Shown: positions 10,922 to 22,027 of the stretch, one piece after another
How positions within the stretch are numbered: position 1 is the first letter of the stretch
Layout of the letters: each line of letters opens with the position of its first letter
Assembly: GCA_036346395.1 (NCBI GenBank)
Contig: CM070599.1
Span: 29,565,232-29,629,231, forward strand
Direction of reading: 5' to 3'
From: Hsuehochloa calcarea
Lineage: Eukaryota > Streptophyta > Magnoliopsida > Poales > Poaceae
Length of the DNA: 64,000 bases
Program-made: the position numbers and the translations under genes
The notes under the pieces: generated by a model
The model's input: only the letters and a program-made list of their open reading frames with translations
Database searches by the model: none
Told to the model about the DNA's origin: nothing

Positions 10922-12047
10922 AATGCAAAGAAAGCAGTTCGTCTAGTTGTTTCTAATGACATCCTGTTCTTCATATCTTGGCAAACAGACCAGCGGGTAT
11001 GCTACCAGTTTGGTTTTGATTTGATGCACGGATCTTTCACTGACATTAGTGTGAGAAGCCAAGTCTCCCTTATATTAGCTCTAGCTGATTCGCGATGTTA
11101 ACGATGTACCTTTTAGGCCTGTACAAGATGTGTAATGTTAGCTCAGTTATTTCGTTGGATGTGTTCTACACCTTTTTCTTGACGTTGCTTCTCACTTTTA
11201 TCCTGGGTAACTGAACTTGAATTCTAGTAACTTTCATATATTCATCTGCGACATCCGAAATTGCATAAAAAAATTCAATTATTTGTGTGTGCGTGACGCG
11301 TGAGTTTTGAGTTTTGGCATTGGCAAGGTTTTGTTTCTCTTCCTAATTCCTAGATAACCTCTTGATCCTACAACGCTAGAAAATTGAGTGTATTTCTCTC
11401 AAAGAGGAAATGTGTACGGCCTCTATAGCCCTTGAGACTATCAATCATAGGGTTAGGTTTCTGCATTCTCTCGGAAATATTCTCAAACTAGAACTTGTTT
11501 GGATACATTATGATCCGACTCAATATCTTTAGATTAACAATGAATTTGAACTAAAACCTTTTCTAAGAAACCCTATGCATCCAGGTTTTCACAGAATGGT
11601 CTTCCCCTCACTGGTACTATCCACTATAAACCATGCCTTTTGCCACTAACCACCCTCTTGAGGGGCAACTACTCTTTATGCATAGACAACTACATCCTTG
11701 GGTAAAAAGGTAGACTCAAAAGAGCAACTCACTAACATAACCTCGGCGATTCAGTAGCCACGGTAGGACATTGACTTTTTACACCCAGCGTGATTGTGCA
11801 CTCAAATTATATCCTTGGTTCTTGCATGGGTATGTAGAGAGAGGATATCCATTAAGAGTAGTGCGGTGGTGTCATGACGACAAGACCACCACTTGATCAA
11901 ATGATCCATCAACTCAAATTATCTCCTTGCCTCCTTTGGTCTCGGACAAGTTTGGCCCTGTTTGGATTGCAGAAATATTACTCAAACGACCAGCAGTAGG
12001 GCACAGAAGCACAACTTGATTCACAGGATCGCCTTTGACCAGGCGCT
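10922..12047. other. SPC24 3' flank and intergenic DNA, no gene seen
   Basis: The first ~300 bases are probably the rest of the SPC24 3' UTR ('gcttctcactttt', 'ttgcataaaaaaattc'), but no firm polyadenylation site is assigned. The remainder has no frame longer than 60 codons and no recognised repeat. Confidence 0.4.
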
Positions 12048-12379
12048 AGGAGGTAAGATGCCCGAAACATCATGATTTTGCATATTTCATGTAGTCTTAT
12101 TTGAAGTTACCAGTCGACAGAGTGGATTCTGCATGTGCTTCTCTCATAAATTTTTTCTATGAAGAGCATTTAGGAAGGTTTTGTCTCCGTTAACAGCAAC
12201 AAGGGGACGTAACTCATATGGTAGAGCGCTCACGAAAGTGTGTCCTTTTCTTTTTCCACATTTCTGGTTTTTTTTTTCTCTCTCTCTCTAATTGTACGTG
12301 TTGAAATCTTATATGTTTTGCTTGGTAGTAGCACTAGGAGATAAGATGCTCGAAGCATCATGATTTTGCATATTTCATC
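12048..12379 (+). repeat. Pair of ~45-bp direct repeats
   Basis: Copies at about 12048-12091 and 12331-12379 share 'gc-ctaggag-taagatgc-cgaa-catcatgattttgcatatttcat', with a few substitutions. They are ~283 bases apart and the tRNA-like fragment lies between them. They may be traces of a decayed LTR or a local duplication. Confidence 0.6.
12203..12232 (+). pseudogene. tRNA-Ala-like 5' half
   Basis: The 30 bases 'ggggacgtaactca' + 'tatggtagagcgctc' match the acceptor strand, D-arm (A-CTCA..TGGTAGAG) and start of the anticodon stem of plant nuclear tRNA-Ala (GGGGATGTAGCTCA..GGTAGAGCGCTC). The homology ends there; no anticodon loop, T-arm (GGTTCGA) or closing strand follows. It is therefore a fragment, perhaps from a SINE-like or tRNA-primed event, and not a gene. 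Confidence 0.5.
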
Positions 12380-13269
12380 AACACTTCTATTCATGCTTTT
12401 TCTCCCTAGCAGTACACGTGGAGATTCCGTGTTTTTGCAGTACATAAAGAACTCTTGATTTTTGTCCAGTTAGTGACATGGTCAAATCTGCCGCACAACC
12501 GGGCCATATGCAGGACAAGAAATAGCAATTCCGTTACCAATCAGGCAGGGAATATCTTCCCATAAATAACTGACAGTGTCTTCGGAACCTGCAGTCTGCA
12601 AAACAGTGATATTGTTCTTTACTTGCAGGACTGCAGGAGAAGAACCACCCTTTTTATGGTTGATTGCACTTGCAGAAACACGTGTGTTCCATTCTGCCTT
12701 GTCCGATGTCCACTCAACCATTCAGATTCTGCACATTGCCAGTTGCAAGGCAGGAAAATAACACCCACCTGAATCTGAAAAGAGCAAGTCTCACGTACTC
12801 CCAAGTCCCAACTCTAGTCTCACTGCTCTAAAAAAAACCACCTGGCCTCACTGGTTCTACAAAAGGCAAGGCATAACACCACACAATCTTCATAGCATTC
12901 TGAACATGAATCACTTCAATTAATTATAACGAACATTTCACACGTAGTACAAAGTGCTCAACACTGCTTTCCAAAGAACAGGCATTGATACAGCTCCCAA
13001 CATTTATCAACGATTCTACCATTCTTCCCACAAATGAGATCACATCAGATGTTCTTGTAACGTGGAGAAACAAACAACAAAGTGGCTAACAAGTGGTACA
13101 GGGAGGGCGCTTATCATAAATATCCGCTAATACTAATTGCCACTACTCCCTACCAGTAACAATTTCTTCATGCATTCAATATAAGCTAAGCTGCTGCAAT
13201 GCAATTCCAGGGCAATACCAATACAAATTCTTGAATCACCGATCCCGTGGTGCGTTATTCAGAGAGCCA
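12380..13269. other. Intergenic and 3' flank of the trihelix gene
   Basis: Short overlapping frames on both strands around 12480-12800 have no recognisable product. The last part is presumably the 3' UTR of the minus-strand trihelix gene ending at 13270. Nothing else is seen. Confidence 0.4.
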
Positions 13270-14460
13270 TTACTGGCTCTCTTCCTCCTCCTCCTCCTCC
13301 TCGTCCTCCTCCTCCTCCTCATCGTCGCTCTGCTCGCCGTCGCTGGCAGCTGCAGCGGCGGCGACACTATTCTCGTGGTACTGATAATGTGGGCGCGGGG
13401 CGGGGCGGTGCCTGCCAACGTCGCTGACGCGATACCGGCCGTGGTGATTGCTGGTGGTTCCAGCATCAGTAACCGATGCCATTCTCCTAGATGAGCCACC
13501 GACAGCGGTGGCACCGGCTGGGATGACAGCGGCAGCGGCGGGAGAGGCGTGATTCTTGACCTGTGATAGCTCCATCTGCGTGTTGAGGAAGAACTGCACG
13601 CGCTGTGACTCCAGCTCGCGCGCGAAGTCCAGGCGCCGCCGCTCCATTTCGGCGGCCTGCTCCAGCTTCGCGGTCTCCACGCGCTCGTACGCCTCGCCGA
13701 GCCGCCGTATTGCCTGCGCTAGCTCCCGCACGCCCTGCGCGCGGTCGGCGCCGTCCCCGCGCCCCTCGTCCGTCCTCCTCTTCCCGTTCGCCGCCGGGAG
13801 CAACGGCTCGGGCGGGAACCCGTCGGACGACTCGGACGACGGCTCCGGCTCCGGCGACGGCGCCCTCCGCTTGATCGCCGAGGCGGCGGGCATCAGCGGC
13901 GTGCGGCTGCGCTGGGGGAAGCCCACGCGCAGCGCCGTGGGCACCGGGTTGCGACCGTTATGGTTGCCGCCGGGCTTTTGGTTGTAGGTGGGCGCGAGGA
14001 GCACGTCGAGGCGGTCAAAGAACTGCCACGACGAGGCTGGCTTGGCCCTCTCGATCTTGTACTTCTTCTTGAGCGTGTCGATGCGGTTCTTGCACTGGAC
14101 GTCGGACTTGGGGGCTTTGGAGTAGCCGTCGTGGGAGGAGACGGCGTCGGCGACCTCCTGCCACTGGGGGTGGCGGAGGCTGCCGCGGCCGAGCGCGACG
14201 AAGCGCTCCCCCCAGGCGTCGATGAGCGCGGACGTCGCGCCCTCGCTCCACGCGTCCTCCCTCCCGCCGCCACCGCCGGGGTTGGGGGAGGCCGCGGGCT
14301 TCTGGATCGGGAGAGCGAGCGCGAAGAGGCCGGTGGGCGGTGCGGCGGCGACGGTGACGGGGTCCGCGACTGGGAGCGCGGAGGCGACCGCGAGCGGGGA
14401 GGAGGTCGGCGAGGGCGAGAGCGACGGGGAGGCGTCGGCGGGCGCGTCGTCGTCGTCCAT
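13270..14460 (-). CDS. Trihelix transcription factor, SIP1/ASIL type
   Basis: A single uninterrupted frame of 396 residues. Residues about 66-158 form a Myb/SANT-like trihelix DNA-binding domain: EDAWSEGATSALIDAWGERF opens helix 1, the middle helix has HPQWQEVADAV, and the third has CKNRIDTLKKKYKIE followed by SSWQFFDRLD, the spacing of tryptophans typical of SIP1-group trihelix factors such as ASIL1/ASIL2. Residues about 240-300 (QAIRRLGEAYERVE.., EMERRRLDFARELE..) are a strongly charged coiled coil, also typical of the group, probably for dimerisation. The tail ends in a run of more than 20 mostly acidic residues encoded by CTC repeats at 13281-13325. The N-terminus is Ser/Pro/Ala-rich. Arabidopsis relatives repress seed-maturation genes in seedlings; the same role here is inference. 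The start is the only ATG giving the full N-terminal extension, and no intron is needed. Which paralogue it is cannot be told. Confidence 0.88.
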   Translation of the reverse strand: MDDDDAPADASPSLSPSPTSSPLAVASALPVADPVTVAAAPPTGLFALALPIQKPAASPNPGGGGGREDAWSEGATSALIDAWGERFVALGRGSLRHPQWQEVADAVSSHDGYSKAPKSDVQCKNRIDTLKKKYKIERAKPASSWQFFDRLDVLLAPTYNQKPGGNHNGRNPVPTALRVGFPQRSRTPLMPAASAIKRRAPSPEPEPSSESSDGFPPEPLLPAANGKRRTDEGRGDGADRAQGVRELAQAIRRLGEAYERVETAKLEQAAEMERRRLDFARELESQRVQFFLNTQMELSQVKNHASPAAAAVIPAGATAVGGSSRRMASVTDAGTTSNHHGRYRVSDVGRHRPAPRPHYQYHENSVAAAAAASDGEQSDDEEEEEDEEEEEEEESQ

Positions 14461-15279
14461 CGCCGCAGATCTTGGGGTACGGCGCCGGCCGGCGGAATTG
14501 GGGATTTTACTGGGGAACCGAAGGAATCCGATTTGGTTTGGGGGTCGGTGGTGCGTGCGGCGGTGCCGGCGGTGTGGGGGCGTCGTGGTTTGAGGGGGTC
14601 CGGTTAGGGCTCGGCGGTGGAGGGTTGACTTGGGCCAGGCCGGGAGGGAGGATGGGCCAGCGCCGAGCTGGGTTAGGTCAGGTCAGGTCGGGTCCGGTTG
14701 GAGAAAACGGCCGGCGGTGGGGGGCGTTTTGGGCTTCCTGCAGCCTGACGCGTCGGCCGGCAGGCAAGAAGACCGGTCTCCGCTTTCCACCCATTGTTGG
14801 GAAAACGCTTGGTTGGTACTGTGGTTTTCGAGGTTGTTTCAAAGCATTCATACTACTAGTAGTAATACATGCCACAAGGAGTGTTTGGTTTGAGCAAAAT
14901 GGTCTCATCTAGCATGGATCAATCCATCGTTGAATTGTTGCATAATTTTTATGGCATCATCTCATTCGTCATCTTCTATGTGATTACAAGATACGGGCAC
15001 ACGCCCTTATAGCACGTACCCATAAATATGCACTTGCAAGTGGCCATGATTGTGTGTAGTGAGGCTCATCTAGCTAGTCTACCATTTAATTGTTGCACAA
15101 TTTTTATACCATCGCCTCATTCGTCGTCTTCTACTATGACCGAATCTCTCCTCATTCTACTACTACACCCTTTAGATTAACCATAGCGATGTAGAGGATA
15201 TATTTTGGTTATTTTAGTAGCAAGATGTTTTAAACAACAATGCACTTTCTCTCTCCTACTGCCAGGGTAATATTATTAT
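14461..15279. other. Upstream region of the trihelix gene
   Basis: GC-rich leader/promoter-like sequence to about 14780, then AT-rich DNA. No TATA box can be chosen with confidence. A direct repeat (separate entry) occupies 14905-15140. The region ends at a Mutator-like element at 15280. Confidence 0.4.
14905..15140 (+). repeat. Direct repeat of ~70 bp, period ~160
   Basis: Copies at about 14905-14977 and 15065-15138 share 'ctcatctagc', 'aattgttgca-aatttttat--catc-', 'ctcattcgtc-tcttct'. They lie upstream of the trihelix gene, between its leader and a Mutator-like element. Confidence 0.65.
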
Positions 15280-15709
15280 GGTAAAATTGGCTACATGATA
15301 TCATAATTTTGTGTCATTGGCTATTTGACACCCAAATTTTGTGTCTTTGCTAAAAATAATATAATTTTGTGGCAATTTGCTGTAGGACACTAAGACCATT
15401 AAAATCATTTTTGGTCGAATGAGGAGAGACAAGGTTGGTGAATTGTCAGTTTTGCACTTTAGGTCAATTGGCGGAACCACGTTGGCGTTGGGTCGTTGAC
15501 TCCTTTCCCCGCTCACATCTTTGCCGGAACCATGCTAACGCTGGGCCGCGCCGCTGGCTCCGCCACCGCGCCCGATGTCCCACCGCCTCCGACCTCCCCA
15601 CGGTCCAGATCATTCTCTCCCTACTCTTTCTCTCTCTCCTCTCTAAAATCGGCGACCGGATGAGGTGCTACAGCGACTGATAGGTGGCGAGGGCGACGCG
15701 AGGAGTTGG

Positions 15710-16309
15710 TGAATACCCTACGCACATAGCGTGGCCCATGTGGACCATGAGGAGTTGTTGGATTAGTCCCACATTGCTTGTCTCAGTGAGTTGTACTAGT
15801 ATATAATGCTGTTGGATCAAACGTAGCACCTCCGGTTAACACTTTACACGGCGAGGACGAAAGTGTAAGTGAGGTGCTATGTGCGGGGCCAACCTTGGGC
15901 ATTGAGCCGATTTTGGGTCGGTGAGATGGTATCGAGCATCAATCATCGGCGAGGCGACGGGGCGACGCGGCATATGGTGCATGGCACATGTGGGCCCAGT
16001 GGACACATGGCATGGCATATGGCGGCATTGGACGCCGGACGAGCGAGTGGTTTCTGGCATTTGTCGCGATGATATCCAAGGGTGAGTGTAATACCGAGCA
16101 TAGCGTGGCCCATGTGGCCCATGAGGAGTTGTGTGGTGGGATTAGTCCCACATTGCTTGTCTCAGTGAGTTGTACTAGTATATAATGCCTGTTGGATCAA
16201 ACGTAGCACCTCGGGTTAACCCTTTTACGGCCCGAAAGTGTAAGTGAGGTGCTATGTGTGGTCCGCCCCACGGTGGTGGGCATTGAGCCGATTTTGGGTC
16301 GAGTGTTGA
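15710..16309 (+). mobile_element. TRIM (miniature LTR retrotransposon), plus orientation
   Basis: Two direct LTR-like copies, 15710-15924 and 16087-16309, share 'tagcgtggcccatgtgg', 'gattagtcccacattgcttg', 'tagtatataatgc', 'ggatcaaacgtagcacctc' and 'gaaagtgtaagtgaggtgct'. Directly after the first copy stands GATGGTATCGAGCATCAA, a one-base-changed initiator tRNA-Met primer-binding site (TGGTATCAGAGC). Directly before the second LTR stands a purine stretch (CCAAGGGTGAG) and then TGTAATACC. The interior is only ~160 bases and non-coding. The LTRs contain a TATA-like 'tatataatgc'. The same family appears at 36478-37084 on the other strand. Confidence 0.85.
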
Positions 16310-16765
16310 TGTCGTGCACCAAAGGCGGCGGGCGACCTTCTTCCTCACCTCTGGTGAAGAGAGGAACATCGGTGAGGCGACTATGCGGTGGTCGGCGACG
16401 AAGAAGAAGGCGGTACAACGCCACGAGCCCACCGTCGTTTGATCCAGCATCATCGAGCTCGCTGCCACCGGATTAGCTCACCGAGGTCGCCATCACCGAA
16501 TCCGGCGTCCCCGCGCTCACCGCCCGCGGATCCAGCGTTGATGTCCCCAAGCTCGCTGCCTCTGGATATGGTGTTCCCGACACCACCGGCATCACGCTCC
16601 TTCCTCGGCCCCGGTGGTGTACACCTCAAAAGTGTACAACTCTCCTCATCATCTTCGTTGGTGTACACTGCCTTCCATCGTCGTGCTCGCCGCTGCACAC
16701 CACCGCCCGACGTTGTCCTCTTTACTGGTGTCACCTCCTCCATGTACCTTGTCGCTGGTGTCAGC
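16310..16765. other. GC-rich core of the Mutator-like element
   Basis: Once the TRIM is set aside, this is contiguous with 15470-15709. It is Pro/Ser-rich in translation, with CCG/CGC-rich runs, and has open frames on both strands (plus about 16388-16960, minus about 16450-16956) that continue into the hAT terminus and so are not real genes. It may be host sequence captured by the element (Pack-MULE style), but I cannot name a donor gene. Confidence 0.35.
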
Positions 16766-16999
16766 ATCAACGCTAGTGGTGGCCAGATGAGCCACCCGGC
16801 TTGGTACGATACGACCCATCCTAGCTCGCGTGTTAAACGGGTCGTGTCGTGGCAGCCCACATGTCGGCGAGGTAGCCTAGGCATAGCCCATTGGCCATAT
16901 ATGCTATGTCGGGCCGACATGAGCCCGTTTGGCCCAACGGGCCAAGGCTGGCCCACTTAGCTCGTTAGGCCCAAATTTTATTTTAAAAAATCAGAAACA

Positions 17000-19900
17000 A
17001 TCCATAAAAAATCCCAAAAAATCAAAAAATATATATATAATTCAGAAATAGATATGAAAATTATAAAATTGAGACAAAGCATATTGAAACTATAATAAAG
17101 AGCTTTATTAATGTTCAAATGGTTGTCTCGTTAAAACCTTTGCCAAGTAAAAACTTAATATGAGAAAACCTTGACAAAGAAAAAAAGAGTACAACCTATA
17201 GCTCTACATACGACTAGAAAAAGAAAGCATGTTGGTCGTGTTAACGATCGGTTACCTTGGCTGTTCTTCTCAAAAGTCTCAAGAACCTCCTTATGTCTGG
17301 TCATTAAGTATTCGATCGACCGATCCTTGTTCTGGCAATCTTCTTGAAGCTTGTCAATTATAAGCTTCTTCCTTAAACTTCACTTAAAAGAAAAAATCCA
17401 AATGGTAAAGAAGGAGAGAAGAAGATACTGAAAGAGTGCTTACATTCTAATTCAGAGTTCCTTTTCTCCAAGAGCTTTATTCGCTGGGTCAGTCCTCCGA
17501 CCACAACGAAAATTTTCACAAAATGCTACAAAATAGCAAACTCCTTTAGGTATTTTTCTAAGGTAAAGGCTATTAAAAGTGGTCGTGGAAGATTACCTCA
17601 ATTGCTATGTCATTATATTCGGCAAAAAATTGAATCGGCACTCGTCTTTGCTTGGCAGTCTTAAATTCTTCCCCGTGCTTCATTAAGCTCTTCATCTTTG
17701 AAGATTTGGAAGCGATGAGGAAAAGAGATGTTACGAGAAGAACTCTCAGCAGGGGTTGGAACCTGCTGAGACTCCTCAAGAACCACCACTTCCACAGGTG
17801 GGGTTGGAACTACCTCTACGGGTGTGGCTGGAACCACTTCAGCAGGTGTGGTCAGAGCTACTACGGGTTCCTAAGCTGGTGCTATCACCTGCTCGGGGGT
17901 TTGCTCAACCTCTCCAGGAGTTTTCTTCTGAAGGTTGCTTTGGTCGTCATAAACCAGAATACCAGAGGATCTACAAAAGACAAAAAGAAAAATAGGTTCA
18001 AGACTCAAAAAGATACCAGAGGTAATTATTTACATAAGTCTTTATTTTGTGTGTACATACCTGATTGTTTTCTTGGTCTTAATTTTGAAGCGCGCCGGCG
18101 CAAAATCCGTCGCGCTTGCCTTCCTCTTCTTTTAACCAACTTCACCGATTCTGGTCTAGTGGGGTTGGATAGATCCGCTACATCCTCCAATCTAAGGTCG
18201 GAAGAAATGTTCTCGACCAATTGGTTGAGAACAAGATCCCTGATCATAGGGTCAGAGTATGTGGCCTCGTCGGTCTCCAGAACAGTTGCCACGGTAGGAA
18301 CCAGCAGGTCCTCAGCGACCACATTGGAGTCCACGACAACCGTCTAAATTAACAATCAAAGTTAGTTAGGTGATAAAAATCCTTCATCTAGAATAGACAT
18401 TTTTGTTCGATTACCTACCTCTATAAGACCACCATCTTAAATGGTCGTAGGTGTGGTAGGAGCGTCAATCGGCTCACAACTTTTAGTTGTCTCATTGATC
18501 CTCGGTCCGACTGACTACACATTAAAGAGGGTTTATAGTAAAACCGATCGGAAAATATATAAAGATAAAAAGTGGTTGATATTTTTGCCCTAAGTCTCTC
18601 AGCCCTTTCTTATGCGGAAACAATCGCTAAGATCCGAGGAAAATCAGCCTTTTCGCCAGGCTCTCTGGCGTAGATCATTTTGATCCAGCTTCTGATCTCA
18701 TCAAGAGACAAAGCGGTAAGGATAAACAATAGACTTTAGAATCACAAAAATAATTGAACAATGTAGGCAAACTGGTCGGAATTCTTCGAACTTACCCTCC
18801 TTGGAGTCTTTGGTCGCATCATCACGACCAATATACCATAGCATCGGATATGCTCGGGCCTTCAAGGGGCTGATCCGGCGTATGGAAAAGTCCTTTACTA
18901 TATGCTAGGACGTTAAACCCCTGATATTAAGGAGTTGGATGGCTTCAACGCATCTCTCCACTTTTCCCTCCTTCTCTATAGAGCAGCTCCATTTTGGATT
19001 CTCTACCGCCTTCTTGCCAGTACAGTAAAGGCTGTCTTTCTAAGTGACCGTCATGTAAAACCAGTTTTTCTTCCATGACAACCTTGAAGATTTTGAGTAC
19101 ATAGGAATGTACTCATCAGCTTTTCCATCGTGGAGGCACAAGGTGCACTCTCCAGGCGTCCCGGTCGTCTTCCCTGACTTCATCATCCTGTAGTAGTACT
19201 TGAAGAGATCCAGAGTTGCGGGAATCCCCAAGTACACTTCGCAGAGGTAGACAAAGACGCTGAGGTTGGCGATAGCATTTGGAGAAAGATTCACTAATTC
19301 AACTCTATAATGCTCTAAAACTTTGGGAAGAAAGGACTGAACTGGGAACCTGAATCCGCATTTGATATATGCAAGGAAAGCAGGAATTGCCCCCATCTTC
19401 ACCGCTCGGAGAATACTCTCCGGTTGCTGATCTCCAAGAAATCAAGTTCTTGTCAAGAAGCAACCCAATCTTCTCCGAGCTCTCAAGCTTCTTCTCGCTC
19501 AGATCAGAAGCCGACCAGTTGGTGATACGATCCGACATGGTAGAGTTTTGAATGGGTGAAGAAAGGAGGTCGTAGAAGGTTGTAGACAAAGGGAGGTCGG
19601 AGATGATTTTTTATCTCAGGAGATGAAAAGGGAAAGCAAGAGGCGTAAAAACATAATCCCCGCGCTAAGGGATTTTATAGCCGCTATTCTTGAACCGCAA
19701 TTTGGAGTTACCCAAAAGTCTAACAGACAAAACCTTTTGTTCAACGGACAGAAAAACTCTTTGGATTTCAAGGCAGTTTCTCAACTTTAAAATGAATATA
19801 GACCACCTCGTGTGTTACGACATTGAATGAGGGTCTGCCCGATACGACTTCATCGGGAGAAAGTGTTCACATAGCCAATTCATTTAAAGTTCGGGGGCTA

Positions 19901-20578
19901 GCCGACGAGGATTAAAATCTATATGTATTACTTTGATACATAATAAAAGACTATATATCTTCATGGTCGTAACCCCTAAGGCTCACGACCTCCCTGATCG
20001 TAAGGATTCCAGATGTTATATCGTGGATACCCTGGTCGGATGAGGTCCCGTACTTAGTCCCCAACCGGATGACTGCTCGTAGAAGCAATGAACTAACATC
20101 TGGATCTGACTCCAGGTATATTCCTCACCGTATGATGAATGGAACACATGTCATGTTTGTTCCATTCCACGCGACATTTCATAATCCAGACACCGACAAT
20201 AACTACCATACGATTAAGTGTCTCACGGGCACACAACCGTAGAACAGTTGCGGCTTCATCAACCGTTACCTCGCTTCGACCAGTCGCGATGCTTCCAACA
20301 GACGTCACTTCCAGGAGTAACTACCACCACTTCGTCAACTACTTAAAGAAGAATGCAAGCGGCATAAGAGGCCGATCCGGAAGATCAATAGACAATTGGA
20401 TTGCAACACCATAACAAACAGAACGCTTCAGTGTAATTAGGATTAGTCTACTACCTAGTCGAAGGCATCCCTCATAATAGCCAGTTCATAGCAATAAAGA
20501 GCAGCCTCATTTTCTTCCAAAAGCTCTTTGCCATTTTCCTCTATTTATTTCGTAAGATCGGCGACTTGATAGTCGACA
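17000..20578 (+). mobile_element. Ty3/gypsy (Tat-type) remnant: 3' region and 3' LTR
   Basis: The 3' LTR spans 19903-20578 (CGACGAGG..TCGACA) and is preceded by the polypurine tract GTTCGGGGGCTAG at ~19889-19901. Its start and end resemble the LTR at 37085-37851 (TGACGAGG..CCGACA), though the middles differ, so these are related but distinct families. Upstream of the LTR is an antisense ORF region (listed separately), a known feature of Tat-lineage elements. No gag-pol and no 5' LTR were found; the left border around 17000-17100 is approximate. Confidence 0.7.
18026..19540 (-). pseudogene. Antisense ORF of a Tat gypsy element ('putative gypsy type transposon' domain)
   Basis: Read on the minus strand it starts near 19540 with MSDRITNWSASDLSEK, shifts frame near 19400, then gives IPAFLAYIKCGFRFPVQSFL, LEHYRVELVNLSPNAIANLS, VFVYLCEVYLGIP and LFKYYYRM. 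This is the conserved N-terminal block of the plant protein family annotated as 'putative gypsy type transposon' (Pfam Transposase_28), found in the extra antisense ORF of Tat retrotransposons. A separate frame at 18026-18334 (TDEATYSDPMIRDLVLNQLV, basic C-terminus) may be its distal part. Intervening stops and frameshifts show decay. The function of such ORFs is unknown. Confidence 0.7.
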
Positions 20579-21582
20579 TGGCATGAGTTTTCCAGAGAAG
20601 GTGTTTTTGAGAATTCTTGAGCTCTGGAAAATGGAAGCTCTGTTCTAGCCGAGCGGTACGACCGCAATGCGGTAGTACCTATTTGTAGTTGGCGGTAGTA
20701 CCATAACTTTTTGTAACGGCTATATCAATCACATTAAATGCACAACAGTCGACCGTTGAATCTTGACTGCGGTAGTACCGGTCCTGAACGATGGTACTAC
20801 CAGAAATCTTGATTTGTTTAGGATGTTTGTTCGAGGCTAGTTTTTGTGGTGGGCTATAAATATCCCCTTGACCGGTTGTGAAACAACCTTTGACACTTCA
20901 TTTCATTGTATGGAGCTAGTGTGAGCTTCTTCTCTCAATTGTGCATGTGTTGCACCTTGTGAACAAGGAGAGAGATCTCTAGTTGCATGTGTTGCATCTA
21001 GAGTTGGATTTTATATCCACTTGAGCTTGTGCATTCGTTGCACGTGGTGAGAGTCAAGCAGGAGGCTTAACTTATTACTCTTTGAATTTTTGACTCCTAG
21101 ACGGCGTTGGAGGCGTTGTGTCGGGTGATCTCTTTAAAGAAGATTGTGAAGATGCCCAACATGTTGTGAAGGTTGGAGATCACCTACCCGAAGCGGGAAA
21201 GAGCTACCACTAGGGGAATTGAGGTGTTTGGCTTAATTTGTGGAGCCGGTCCAATTAGTTTGGGCTTACCTCAACGTGGATTAGGCAAGACCGGCAAGTC
21301 TCTGAACACCACGATAAAAAGTCATTGTGTCTTTGTGGTTTGCTCTGTAGTGATTTATATTGTGCAATTTATATTCCTAGAATTAAATTACTTTCATGTC
21401 TTTGTATATTTGCTATCATGGATATAGTCTTATATTGTTGATGCACTTAGTGAGACTAGTTGTTTTAGGCTTTAATTGTGCAAAACCGATTTGACTTACT
21501 CTTCCACATTAGAAATCGGTTTTAGCTAAAAAAATTTAAAACCACCTATTCACCCCCTCTAGTCGGCCTCCTCGATCTTACA
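20579..21582 (+). mobile_element. Maximus/SIRE-type copia LTR fragment
   Basis: The end 'cacctattcaccccctctag' + 'tcggcctcctcgatcttaca', plus 'gtgcatgtgttgca', 'ggcttacctcaacgtggatt' and 'gtttgctct', all recur in the LTR at 50369-52218. Short repeats of 'gcggtagtacc' at 20660-20790 are typical of this LTR type. No primer-binding site or internal region follows (GC-rich hAT sequence begins at 21583), so it is a solo or truncated LTR. Its 5' limit abuts the Tat LTR end at 20578. Confidence 0.7.
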
Positions 21583-22020
21583 CCGTGGCCACCTATCGTG
21601 ATCACATCACCCATCGCCTCCTCCTCGGCCTTGCCCCACCACCCCAGCCCTCCACCCCGTGACTCTCCTCCCTCCGCTCAGGCCATCGCCCTCCAGCCTC
21701 CTCCCTCCGCGTCGGCCGTCGCCCCGCCACCTCCTCCCTTGGCTCTTCCCTCTACGTCGGCCGTGGCCTCCCCTACCCTCCCTCTTCTCCCTCCGCGCTG
21801 GCCGCCGACCCGCCATCTCCCGTACCCTCCCTCTTCTCCCTCCCTAATGGCCGGTGGCTCCTCCCTCCCTCTTCTCTTCTTCCTTCGGCCGCGCGCCCTG
21901 CCACCTCCGCTGGCCTCGCGCCCACACCGGCATCCTCCTCCACCTCTCCTCCTCGCCGCCAGTAGCCTCCTCCTCACCGCGTCGCCGCCGGCCCTCTACC
22001 TTCCCAGCTCCCCCCTCTAC
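21583..22020 (-). other. GC-rich cargo block of the hAT family
   Basis: Plus-strand translation is Pro/Ser/Leu-rich with no domain. The complement shares phrases such as 'gtgaggaggaggctac' and 'aggaggatgccggtgtggg' with 62640-62715 in the hAT element at the window's end, so it belongs to the element. It is interrupted at 22020 by another hAT element. Confidence 0.55.
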
Positions 22021-22027
22021 TCTACGC

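Noticed and set aside
13960..14607. Plus-strand frame of 215 codons over the trihelix gene
   Set aside because: A shadow of the GC-rich minus-strand gene; low-complexity translation.
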